Positions 34,383 through 42,043 of a DNA stretch of 48,708 bases are shown piece after piece. The position numbers were made by a program, and so were the translations under genes. A model generated the notes under the pieces. The model saw nothing but the letters and a program-made list of their open reading frames with translations. It did no database searches and was not told the origin of the DNA. The stretch spans positions 1 through 48,708 of the forward strand of contig PYJD01000030.1 in the NCBI GenBank assembly GCA_003635315.1, given 5' to 3'. Numbering within the stretch: the first letter of the stretch is position 1; the number at the start of each line of letters is the position of its first letter. The DNA comes from Candidatus Poribacteria bacterium. GTDB taxonomy: Bacteria > Poribacteria > WGA-4E > WGA-3G.

Positions 34383-34412
34383 ATTTTAGCACTTCAAGTT
34401 TACCGTTGTCAA
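34383..34412 (-). promoter_or_regulatory. Promoter of the mini-CRISPR
   Basis: Minus strand: TTGACA (34412-34407), 18 bases, TAAAAT (34388-34383). It lies 17 bases upstream of the first mini-repeat; box and spacing are close to the promoter in the main-array leader (TTGACA, 18, TATCAT, 22 bases to the repeat). Confidence 0.75.
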
Positions 34413-34426
34413 CATCAAATAATCCT

Positions 34427-34669
34427 CTACTGTTTTAGCATTTCTAATTCCTGCTTCAATTCCTCATATTTTTCGGTCTGTTCACGTAGTTTGCGTCCTT
34501 GCCACGCGGTAATAATTTGCGGAAGTCCAACAGCAACAGCAATCAAGACGATTAATCCAAGCACCAGATTAAAATTACGACCAACCTGTGTATTCACTGC
34601 ATTAATTTGGTTGGGTAATCGTAAACCCATTACCGTGAAATCAAACCTACAAAAAGACAGGTCACACAT
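34427..34669 (-). CDS. Small membrane protein with coiled-coil tail
   Basis: 80 residues from ATG 34669, which overlaps the stop of the upstream isochorismatase-like gene; ATG 34630 (67 residues) is an alternative start. One transmembrane helix (FNLVLGLIVLIAVAVGLPQI) is followed by a charged coiled coil (GRKLREQTEKYEELKQELEM). The N-terminal part is polar. No family is recognised; topology suggests a membrane-anchored helper. It ends the minus-strand operon that begins with the M16 peptidases and lies 15 bases before the mini-CRISPR promoter. Confidence 0.6.
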   Translation of the reverse strand: MCDLSFCRFDFTVMGLRLPNQINAVNTQVGRNFNLVLGLIVLIAVAVGLPQIITAWQGRKLREQTEKYEELKQELEMLKQ

Positions 34670-35435
34670 TCCCTACAGCATCAAAGAAATCTGCATTTGA
34701 AGCACTAAACCCGTATTGCTGTTCCACCTCACGGATCGTTATCTCAGTGGTAAATAGGTCATCATAGGTATCAGGAAATTCAACACCCGTCGTAGCATCG
34801 CGCAAGAGTATCATATTGTAACCGTACCTTGACATCGACCGAATACCGTAATCTCTCCCCATAACACACCAATTTGTTGCGAACCCGGCATAGATGAGAT
34901 GAAGGATACGTTTCTCCTCAAGTAGATCTTGGAGTTGCTGACCCGTTGCAATGACATAGTCATCATCCTTCACATCAATTGCTGGAGACATAGAGAGTTG
35001 AGATGCAAGCTTATCCCAATGGACGCCAATGCCGGGTGGTTGACTTCGAGGACCGCGGTAGATGTTGTAATCCCCATGCCGCCATCGAAACTCAGATGGT
35101 GGCCAGGATGGAGGTGTAGAAGGTTCAGGGGGTTTGTGTCGTTTAAGCTGTGGATACTGTTCCGCTACAGATGGAGATGGACCGTGTACAATCGTCATAC
35201 CTATTTTACGAGCAGCATCGATGACGGGTACAATACAATCAACCGTCACCTGTTTTGCACGTTCAATCCATGTCTCTATGAAATGAACATTCCATAGATC
35301 GACAAGAATCAAAGCAGTTTCTGATACTGGTAGAGGCATGTCCAACTCACGTCGTATAAACGCGGTTTCACGACACGGTTCATCTGCAGGTGTGCTATCC
35401 TGAAAATATCTCACACGTAAATCAAGTGTTTTCAT
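34662..35435 (-). CDS. Isochorismatase-family cysteine hydrolase
   Basis: 257 residues. ETALILVDLWNVHF supplies the catalytic Asp, and YAGFATNWCVMGRDYGIRSM the nucleophilic Cys with its surrounding helix; the Lys of the triad cannot be placed with confidence. The family hydrolyses amides or ethers such as nicotinamide, N-carbamoyl compounds or isochorismate; the substrate here is unknown. The start codon shares ATGA with the stop of the M16 peptidase gene, so the two are translationally coupled. Confidence 0.85.
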   Translation of the reverse strand: MKTLDLRVRYFQDSTPADEPCRETAFIRRELDMPLPVSETALILVDLWNVHFIETWIERAKQVTVDCIVPVIDAARKIGMTIVHGPSPSVAEQYPQLKRHKPPEPSTPPSWPPSEFRWRHGDYNIYRGPRSQPPGIGVHWDKLASQLSMSPAIDVKDDDYVIATGQQLQDLLEEKRILHLIYAGFATNWCVMGRDYGIRSMSRYGYNMILLRDATTGVEFPDTYDDLFTTEITIREVEQQYGFSASNADFFDAVGNV

Positions 35436-37573
35436 TGAGAAACCTCAAAAAGGGATTCATCCAATTCACTATTTATCTCAACTTTAGCTAATGTGGTATT
35501 AGTATAGAGTTGACCATTCACGTTTTGTATCACATTGAATGCAATCTGTATGCCATCAACATCCCTATAATCAAGAAAGATTGTCTCTTTCTCCATTGTC
35601 GTCCCCATTTCAGTTTCACGAAAAGCATACTTTAGGATAAGATGCGTCTCATCACTTACATAAATTTTCAGTGATTCATCGGAAGGTTGTGTTATAAGAA
35701 GCACAGATGCTTGTTTTCCTTCTACCTCCTCAACACCAGAGAATTGTATGGGGATATCATTATCAGTTAAATACTGAAGTAAGGGGATTGTATCTCTGAA
35801 CGCAGCATCTTTCAAAGAAGTAGACATTTCTGGAGGTAATGGTTGACTACCCATTGGAGAGACCATAAACCCAGATTCTCCATCAAATAGTATAGACATA
35901 TCACCTTGAGGCGTTTGCATATCTTGTCGTAATTTATCTGGATACAGAGAAGATACCTTTAAACCCATCTGTATTCCACCCATTTGAGCAATAGTCGCTT
36001 GCCCTTCAGATACAACTGAGGTAACGGCTTTAATTGCCTCCAAACCCCCATGAGCATTAATTGCGGAAACAAGAATCTCTTTTGCTTTAGCAATATCTTC
36101 ATCACTTGCTTCTGGGATAGGTTCAACAGGTGGTGGTTCAGGTTGTTCAATCTCAATTTCATTTATTTCACCGAATTCGTCTAAGGATCGATCAAAATTC
36201 TCTTTATTTCCAACAGTGACAATCGTCAGAGCATCGGGATGTAAGTATTTTTGAGCAACCATCTGAACATCTTCCACAGTGACTTTAGCGATATTATCGG
36301 TAAAGGTTTCAAGAAATCCTGGTGCAAACCCACGATAATCTAACATCATTTGTTGAAAAGCAATCTGTGAACTACTCTCAAAACTGAAGACAAAAGAGTT
36401 GATAAGAGAATCTTTCGTTCGCTTCAATTCATCCTCAGTAACCGGTGCATCCCGCATTCCTTTTATAATATCAGTGATGAGTGTAATAGCTTCTGCAGTT
36501 TTCTCAGCACGGGTCTGTGAATATGCAAAGAATTCTCCCGGATTTGTATACAGGCTGGTCTGCATAATACTGCCAACCATATATGCGAGTCCGTGTTTTT
36601 CACGGACTTGACTCATTAATCGTGAAGTGAAACCACCTTCACCAAGAATATCATTCATCACCCGAAGTGCAAACAGATCAGGAAAATCAGGTTTTCTTTG
36701 TATACCTATATGTCCAATTAACATTGTGGTTTGCGGGAGTTCTTTCTTAATATAATGAACAGAAGGTGTCCGATCCCTTTCTACCTGTTTTATATCAGGA
36801 AAATCGATCTCTGATTTACCCCACCCTTCAAATGCCTTCTCAAGTTTAGTAATTAATGATTCAGTATCGAAATCACCGGTAATGGACAGCATTATATTGT
36901 TTGGGTGGAAATACCTTGCATGGAATGCTTTTAAATCGTCAACAGAAATATTCTCAACATACTCAATTTCAGAATACCAACCAAACGGATGATCTTTTCC
37001 GTACAAAATCTCTGAGAAGTTTCTCCATGCTAATTGTATAGGATTGTCATTTCTTCTGCGGATTCCTTCAATTGCTTGTTGTTTGCGTAGATCTAATTTT
37101 TCTTCTCGAAATGCCGGGTTACGTAATACGTCAGCGAATATCTCTAAACCCTTGTCAATATCTTCTGCTAATGTAGATAGGCTAACATTACCGTATTCAG
37201 GAGACATTCCGATCTCAACAGACGCAGCCATTGACTCAAGCTCTTCATTTAATGCATCAGGTTCACGTGATACAGTCCCTCCAGTTCGCATCACACTTGC
37301 AAAAATTGATGCCAAACCTATCTTATCGGCTGGGTCGTAGATTGTTCCAGTTTTTACAAGACCACTGATATCAAACACCGGTAATTCATTATCTTCAATT
37401 AAATACAACTCCATACCGTTTGATAGGGTATGCTTTTCTGGTGTTGGCGATTTAAATTGGATAGGTTCATAGGTGAGTTCTTCATGCGGTTTAGCATTAA
37501 TTGAAGATGAACCGAAAATTATCAAACATAGAATGAGTGAACCAGAAATTATTCTAAAGACTCTTGGTAACAT
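35432..37573 (-). CDS. M16-family peptidase-like protein, inactive-type, with C-terminal extension
   Basis: 713 residues with a signal peptide (IISGSLILCLIIFGSSSINA). Two M16 repeats are present (HTLSNGMELYLIEDNELPVF; ARYFHPNNIMLSITGDFD; GFTSRLMSQVREKHGLAYMV), but the HxxEH zinc motif is missing: the position reads ASIFASVMRTGG. This is the pattern of the non-catalytic subunit of a two-protein M16B peptidase whose active partner is the next gene upstream. From about residue 490 there is an additional beta-rich domain (ILVSAINAHGGLEAIKAVTS, GQATIAQMGGIQMG) like the lipoprotein-carrier (LolA-like) fold. It probably works in the periplasm. Confidence 0.85.
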   Translation of the reverse strand: MLPRVFRIISGSLILCLIIFGSSSINAKPHEELTYEPIQFKSPTPEKHTLSNGMELYLIEDNELPVFDISGLVKTGTIYDPADKIGLASIFASVMRTGGTVSREPDALNEELESMAASVEIGMSPEYGNVSLSTLAEDIDKGLEIFADVLRNPAFREEKLDLRKQQAIEGIRRRNDNPIQLAWRNFSEILYGKDHPFGWYSEIEYVENISVDDLKAFHARYFHPNNIMLSITGDFDTESLITKLEKAFEGWGKSEIDFPDIKQVERDRTPSVHYIKKELPQTTMLIGHIGIQRKPDFPDLFALRVMNDILGEGGFTSRLMSQVREKHGLAYMVGSIMQTSLYTNPGEFFAYSQTRAEKTAEAITLITDIIKGMRDAPVTEDELKRTKDSLINSFVFSFESSSQIAFQQMMLDYRGFAPGFLETFTDNIAKVTVEDVQMVAQKYLHPDALTIVTVGNKENFDRSLDEFGEINEIEIEQPEPPPVEPIPEASDEDIAKAKEILVSAINAHGGLEAIKAVTSVVSEGQATIAQMGGIQMGLKVSSLYPDKLRQDMQTPQGDMSILFDGESGFMVSPMGSQPLPPEMSTSLKDAAFRDTIPLLQYLTDNDIPIQFSGVEEVEGKQASVLLITQPSDESLKIYVSDETHLILKYAFRETEMGTTMEKETIFLDYRDVDGIQIAFNVIQNVNGQLYTNTTLAKVEINSELDESLFEVSQ

Positions 37574-37575
37574 AA

Positions 37576-39084
37576 TTATTCACTCGCCTCCCCTTCAGTC
37601 TCAGTTTGTTCCTTTTTTACAATGGTAGCAACAGTGCGATTAGATTTTGTGAAATAGGTCTTGGCAGTATTCATAATATCTTCAGGTGTAATTTCATACA
37701 TTTTTTTACGCCAATTGAGTATATAACGCCAATCCCCTGCAATGCCTTCATAGAATGTCAACTGGTTAGCCATACCCGCATTTGAACTTAGACCACGGAT
37801 AAAAGATGCATCAATCTGTTTAAGAATTCGTTTAAATTCTTTCTCCTCTACAGGTTCGGTTTTTAACCGTTCTAACTCAGCATAAATTACCTTCTCAACA
37901 TCAGCCGTGGTATTCGGAGAACGAGGGGTTGCAGTTACAACAAACAGGTTGTCATAACGTGCTCCAGGATAACCATTAATCGTATTTGCCGACACAGCTA
38001 TACCTTCTTCAACAATGTTCTTATAGAAGCGTGATGTACGTCCATCAGACAAAATAGCACTAATCATATCAAAGACATAATCATCAAAGTGTGGGATGGT
38101 CGGTTTATGGAACCCTATCATCATTTGCGGTTCAGCATCATACTCTACTTCAATACGTCGTTCTCCTTCCTGTTCAGGTTCATCTACTGTAACCTCTTTT
38201 GGAAGGGGTTGTGATGGAATATCACCGAAGTATTTTTCAATCAATTCTATGGTCTTATCAATGTTGATATCACCAACAATCACCATAACAGAGTTATTAG
38301 GAGCATAGTGTATCTTGAAGAATTCTTCTGCTTTCTTCCTATTCAGCATGGCTATGTCAGAGGGCCATCCAATGATCGGCATGCCGTAGGGATGTGCGGT
38401 AAATGCAGAAGCCATAAACTGTTCATACAGTTTTCCTCCAGGACGAGAATCCACACTCATTCTACGTTCCTCTTTTACGGCTTCCCTTTCAACATAGAAT
38501 TGACGTAATACATTATTCTTCAGTCTATCCGATTCAAGCATTGCCCATAATTCCAGTTTATTTGACGGGAGTTCAACAGTATAAATTGTATAGTCAACAG
38601 ATGTTCCAGCATTAAATCCTGTACTGCCATGTTGGGTATAAATCTCAGTATATTCACCAGCAACAGTCCATTCTTCTGCCATCTCTTGCTGTTCTTTTAA
38701 CGCTTCTTCTAACGCTTCAATCTTATTTTCATCTGCCCTTGAACCTTTCGCACGTTCGTTATCTAATTCATCACCAATCCGATCAATTTCGGCAAGTATA
38801 ACCTTCTCTTGCTCATAATCTTTCGTACCGATAGTATTCGTTCCCTTAAACAGCATATGTTCTAACATATGTGCAATTCCCCGCGCATCATCAGATTCAT
38901 CTACTGAACCAGCTTTAAATAGGATGTAGGGAGCAATTGTTGGGGAGGTATGACGTTCAATCATCAATAATTTCAGACCATTTGGATAGACATGTTCGAC
39001 GACTCTGTCTTCAAGGTCTTGTGCAGATACTATTACTGGTAATATCACAAACAATAGTATCAAAAATGTGTATTTATACTTCAT
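37576..39084 (-). CDS. M16-family zinc metallopeptidase (active subunit)
   Basis: 502 residues with signal peptide (YTFLILLFVILPVIVSAQ). The inverted zinc motif His72-x-x-Glu75-His76 (GIAHMLEHMLFKGT) is intact and is followed by the distal acidic cluster (YVEREAVKEERR). A ~60-residue coiled-coil-like insertion (IDRIGDELDNERAKGSRADE, EALEEALKEQQEMAEEW) separates the zinc motif from GSTGFNAGTSVDYT; such inserts occur in periplasmic M16B enzymes. The C-terminal domain has the usual FVVTATPRSPNTTADVEK. It degrades peptides, probably together with the downstream HxxEH-less protein, whose ATG follows with two bases between. Confidence 0.93.
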   Translation of the reverse strand: MKYKYTFLILLFVILPVIVSAQDLEDRVVEHVYPNGLKLLMIERHTSPTIAPYILFKAGSVDESDDARGIAHMLEHMLFKGTNTIGTKDYEQEKVILAEIDRIGDELDNERAKGSRADENKIEALEEALKEQQEMAEEWTVAGEYTEIYTQHGSTGFNAGTSVDYTIYTVELPSNKLELWAMLESDRLKNNVLRQFYVEREAVKEERRMSVDSRPGGKLYEQFMASAFTAHPYGMPIIGWPSDIAMLNRKKAEEFFKIHYAPNNSVMVIVGDINIDKTIELIEKYFGDIPSQPLPKEVTVDEPEQEGERRIEVEYDAEPQMMIGFHKPTIPHFDDYVFDMISAILSDGRTSRFYKNIVEEGIAVSANTINGYPGARYDNLFVVTATPRSPNTTADVEKVIYAELERLKTEPVEEKEFKRILKQIDASFIRGLSSNAGMANQLTFYEGIAGDWRYILNWRKKMYEITPEDIMNTAKTYFTKSNRTVATIVKKEQTETEGEASE

Positions 39085-39136
39085 TATATTCTTTCCATAG
39101 TTTTACTCATTCAGTTAAATTGAATACCTTCATTTC

Positions 39137-39288
39137 TTATACCATTTCTATATGATAATATAACATTATTTCGTAGGTCGGGTAGAAGCGATAGCGAAAC
39201 CCGACTTTTTATTGTGTCATGTCGGGTTTCGTACCTCAACCCGACCTACAATATGTTATGACAATTTGTCAATTAAAAATGGCATAAT
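39137..39288. mobile_element. MITE-like element C containing an inverted REP pair
   Basis: The left end TTATACCATTTCTA (39137) is mirrored by AAATGGCATAA (to 39288). Inside are two REP copies in opposite orientation (GTAGGTCGGGTAG...AACCCGAC at ~39174-39204 and GTCGGGTTTCG...ACCCGACCTAC at ~39218-39248), the same family that flanks RAYT. TGTGTCAT before the second REP equals the bases around the RAYT start codon, pointing to a shared origin. Confidence 0.7.
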
Positions 39289-39316
39289 ATATTCTAATCA
39301 CTATCTTGGTTCAGAC

Positions 39317-39352
39317 AAAAAGAAGCCCCGATGAGAATACCGGAGCTTTCTT
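39317..39352 (-). terminator. Rho-independent terminator of the rubredoxin-like gene
   Basis: Minus strand AGCTCCG, ten-base loop, CGGGGCT forms a 7-bp stem (one G-U) followed by TCTTTTTG. It lies directly behind the stop codon at 39354. Confidence 0.75.
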
Positions 39353-39353
39353 C

Positions 39354-39611
39354 TTATTCCTTCTCTAAATCACCAAGTAAGCCAACTAAAGCAAATCTAA
39401 TATGTGATGAAAGTGCTGAATTCTCTGCGCGTAGGTCAGCACCCTCTTCATCTGGATACATGACATGGGCAGCGACTGCTCTTTTAACCCATCTCTCTGC
39501 TCTGTCATCATAGGGAATATATTTTTCTTTAGGTGCTGTACATGCTGGACATTCATCTGGGGGTTCATCTGCTTCTTTCCACAAATAACCACACGCTATA
39601 CATACAAACAT
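39354..39611 (-). CDS. Rubredoxin-like domain protein
   Basis: 85 residues. FVCIACGYLWKEADEPPDEC followed by PACTAPKEKY holds two CxxC pairs that bind one iron or zinc in the knuckle arrangement of rubredoxin and rubrerythrin C-termini. The second half (ERWVKRAVAAHVMYPDEEGA) is helical and not part of a rubredoxin. It may be an electron carrier or a metal-binding regulator. GGAAGGA precedes the ATG; a promoter is present at 39686-39714. Confidence 0.8.
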   Translation of the reverse strand: MFVCIACGYLWKEADEPPDECPACTAPKEKYIPYDDRAERWVKRAVAAHVMYPDEEGADLRAENSALSSHIRFALVGLLGDLEKE

Positions 39612-39685
39612 AGCAAATTCCTTCCTATTATCAATAATAAACTGTAATATGGAATACCCATAAATCTATTTGAATTGTATTGTCT

Positions 39686-39714
39686 ATAGTATCAAATTCT
39701 GAAGAGAAATGCAA
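39686..39714 (-). promoter_or_regulatory. Promoter of the rubredoxin-like gene
   Basis: Minus strand: TTGCAT (39714-39709), 17 bases, TACTAT (39691-39686), about 75 bases before the ATG. The rest of the 39612-39957 intergenic stretch shows nothing further. Confidence 0.6.
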
Positions 39715-39957
39715 CGTATAATAGTATCAACACACAGATATTGAATTGTGGTATTCTCAAATTATTACATTGGTTTTCCTATAGGGAGGATATACAATTC
39801 GCGATAGATGACACTACTGGAGAGCAATTGGTGTTTCCTCCAATATAAGAATTTTTGTATATTAATTGAACAATTTCTGTAATATCCTTCGAATGAAAAG
39901 GACAATTAGAAATCTCTAAGTATTGATACGGTTGGAAAGTGATTATAGGTGGGAATG

Positions 39958-42027
39958 TTACTCTGTCGTATCCAATTCTGATTCATTCAATTTCTCTTTT
40001 AACTCTGCGATCTGGTCTCTTAAATTTGCTGCCAGTTCAAAATCAAGTTCAACAGCAGCTTTTTGCATCTGTCGTGTAAGGTCTACGATCATTGTATCTA
40101 TTTCCTCTATACTACTCTCTTCAACAATATCAGGTGTTTCTGGTTCACTCTGTTCAGTAGTATATTCTTCATGCGATTCAGCAATAAGCATCTCAATTGC
40201 TTTTTGTATGGTTGCAGGTGTGATATCATGCTCTTTGTTGTATTCCATCTGAAGATCCCGTCTTCTCTGTGTCTCAGCAATAGCATCCGCCATGGCATCC
40301 GTGATTGTGTCACCATATAATAATACTTGTCCATCTACATTTCTGGCAGCACGTCCAGAGGTTTGAACCAAAGAGGTAACCGAACGTAGGAAACCGGGAC
40401 GGTCGGCATCCAGAATCGCTACTAATGATACTTCAGGTAAATCAAGCCCTTCTCGTAGTAGATTAATTCCAATCAACACATCAAAGTCACCCTTTCGCAG
40501 TTGCATCAGAATTCGTGCACGGTCAAAGACATCAATTTCTGAATGCATATAATTGGCACGGATTCCAGCTTCAATGAGATATTCACTTAAATCCTCTGCC
40601 ATACGTTTGGTGAGTGTGGTAACAAGAACTCTCTGCTTCATTTTTACACGTTCACGAATTTTACCGATCAGATGGTCAATTTGTCCCTTCACCGGGTGAA
40701 CTGAAACTTGTGGGTCAATCAATCCCGTTGGACGAATGATCTGTTCCACAATCTGTCCTCCCTCCTCCATTTCATAACTCCCAGGTGTTGCAGATACATA
40801 GATTACTTGATTTAAATATCTCTCGACCTCTTCAAATTGTAATGGACGGTTATCTAACGCGGATGGTAAACGGAACCCATATTCCACAAGGGTTAGTTTT
40901 CTGGCACGATCCCCACGATACATTCCTTTTAATTGGGGTATAGTAACATGGGATTCATCAATAAATAGCATGAAATCTTCAGGAAAATAATTGAGTAGAC
41001 AATAGGGGGCTTCTCCAGGTTGTAAACCAGATAAATGTCGTGAATAGTTTTCAATTCCTGAGCAATATCCTACCTCTCTCAACATTTCTAAATCATAACG
41101 CGTACGTTGTTCAATCCGTTGTGCTTCTAATAGCTTATTCTCTTTTTCGAATGTAACAATCCGTTCCTGTAATTCAAGCTCAATATTAACAAGTGCATCT
41201 TCAAAGATCTCATCATCCGTCATAAAATGTTTAGCGGGATAGATCTCAAGTGAATCTTGTTTATTAAGAATCTCACCAGTTGTTGTGTGTATTTCACAAA
41301 TCCTATCCACTTCATCGCCAAACAATTCAATTCTGTATGCACTTTCACTATATGCAGGAAATACCTCAACAACATCCCCTCTGACTCGGAATGTACCTTG
41401 CCAGAAGTCAACATCGTTTCGTACATACTGTATATCTATTAATGAACGGAGAAATTCATCACGGCGGATCATCATTCCAACATCTACATCCACTTTCTGG
41501 TTCTCATATTCGTGTGGTGAACCCAGACCATAAAGACAGGAAACACTTGCTACAATTATAACATCTCGTCGTGACATAAGAGATGCAGTTGATGCAAGCC
41601 GCATCCGTGTAATCTCCTCGTTTATTTGCACATCTTTTTCTATAAAGGTATCCGTAGAAGGAATATAGGCTTCAGGTTGATAGTATTGGTAATCACTAAC
41701 GAAATAGTGAATAGCATTATTTGGGAAGAAGGTTTTAAATTCGTTGTATAATTGTGCCGAGAGAGTTTTGTTTGGAGAAATAACAAGTGTAGGTCGTTGA
41801 ATATTTTGAATGACATGTGCCATTGTAAAGGTCTTACCGGATCCAGTTACACCTAATAATGTCTGTGCTCTATCCTTGCGTTGTATACCTTCTGTCAACT
41901 TGTCAATTGCTTCTGGTTGGTCCCCTTGCGGTTCGAATTCTGAGACTAATTCAAACGGTTTGGATGGCACATCAGGATTTATATTTATAGGTGAAACAGT
42001 CGGTCTTGCTTCTAAATTCTCTCTCAT
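39958..42027 (-). CDS. uvrB: UvrABC system protein B
   Basis: 689 residues from ATG 42027, chosen since AGGGAA precedes it; a start at 42084 would overlap the PBP gene. TLLGVTGSGKTFTMAHV is Walker A; VISPNKTLSAQLYNEFKTFF and the beta-hairpin YYQPEAYIPSTDTFIEKD that inserts into DNA are intact; LLREGLDLPEVSLVAILDAD and SGRAARNVDGQVLLYGD are helicase motifs V and VI. The C-terminal UVR helices (AVELDFELAANLRDQIAEL) bind UvrC. It verifies damage in nucleotide excision repair. PBP1A lies 16 bases upstream in the same operon. Confidence 0.97.
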   Translation of the reverse strand: MRENLEARPTVSPININPDVPSKPFELVSEFEPQGDQPEAIDKLTEGIQRKDRAQTLLGVTGSGKTFTMAHVIQNIQRPTLVISPNKTLSAQLYNEFKTFFPNNAIHYFVSDYQYYQPEAYIPSTDTFIEKDVQINEEITRMRLASTASLMSRRDVIIVASVSCLYGLGSPHEYENQKVDVDVGMMIRRDEFLRSLIDIQYVRNDVDFWQGTFRVRGDVVEVFPAYSESAYRIELFGDEVDRICEIHTTTGEILNKQDSLEIYPAKHFMTDDEIFEDALVNIELELQERIVTFEKENKLLEAQRIEQRTRYDLEMLREVGYCSGIENYSRHLSGLQPGEAPYCLLNYFPEDFMLFIDESHVTIPQLKGMYRGDRARKLTLVEYGFRLPSALDNRPLQFEEVERYLNQVIYVSATPGSYEMEEGGQIVEQIIRPTGLIDPQVSVHPVKGQIDHLIGKIRERVKMKQRVLVTTLTKRMAEDLSEYLIEAGIRANYMHSEIDVFDRARILMQLRKGDFDVLIGINLLREGLDLPEVSLVAILDADRPGFLRSVTSLVQTSGRAARNVDGQVLLYGDTITDAMADAIAETQRRRDLQMEYNKEHDITPATIQKAIEMLIAESHEEYTTEQSEPETPDIVEESSIEEIDTMIVDLTRQMQKAAVELDFELAANLRDQIAELKEKLNESELDTTE

Positions 42028-42043
42028 ATTTTCCCTATCAAAA

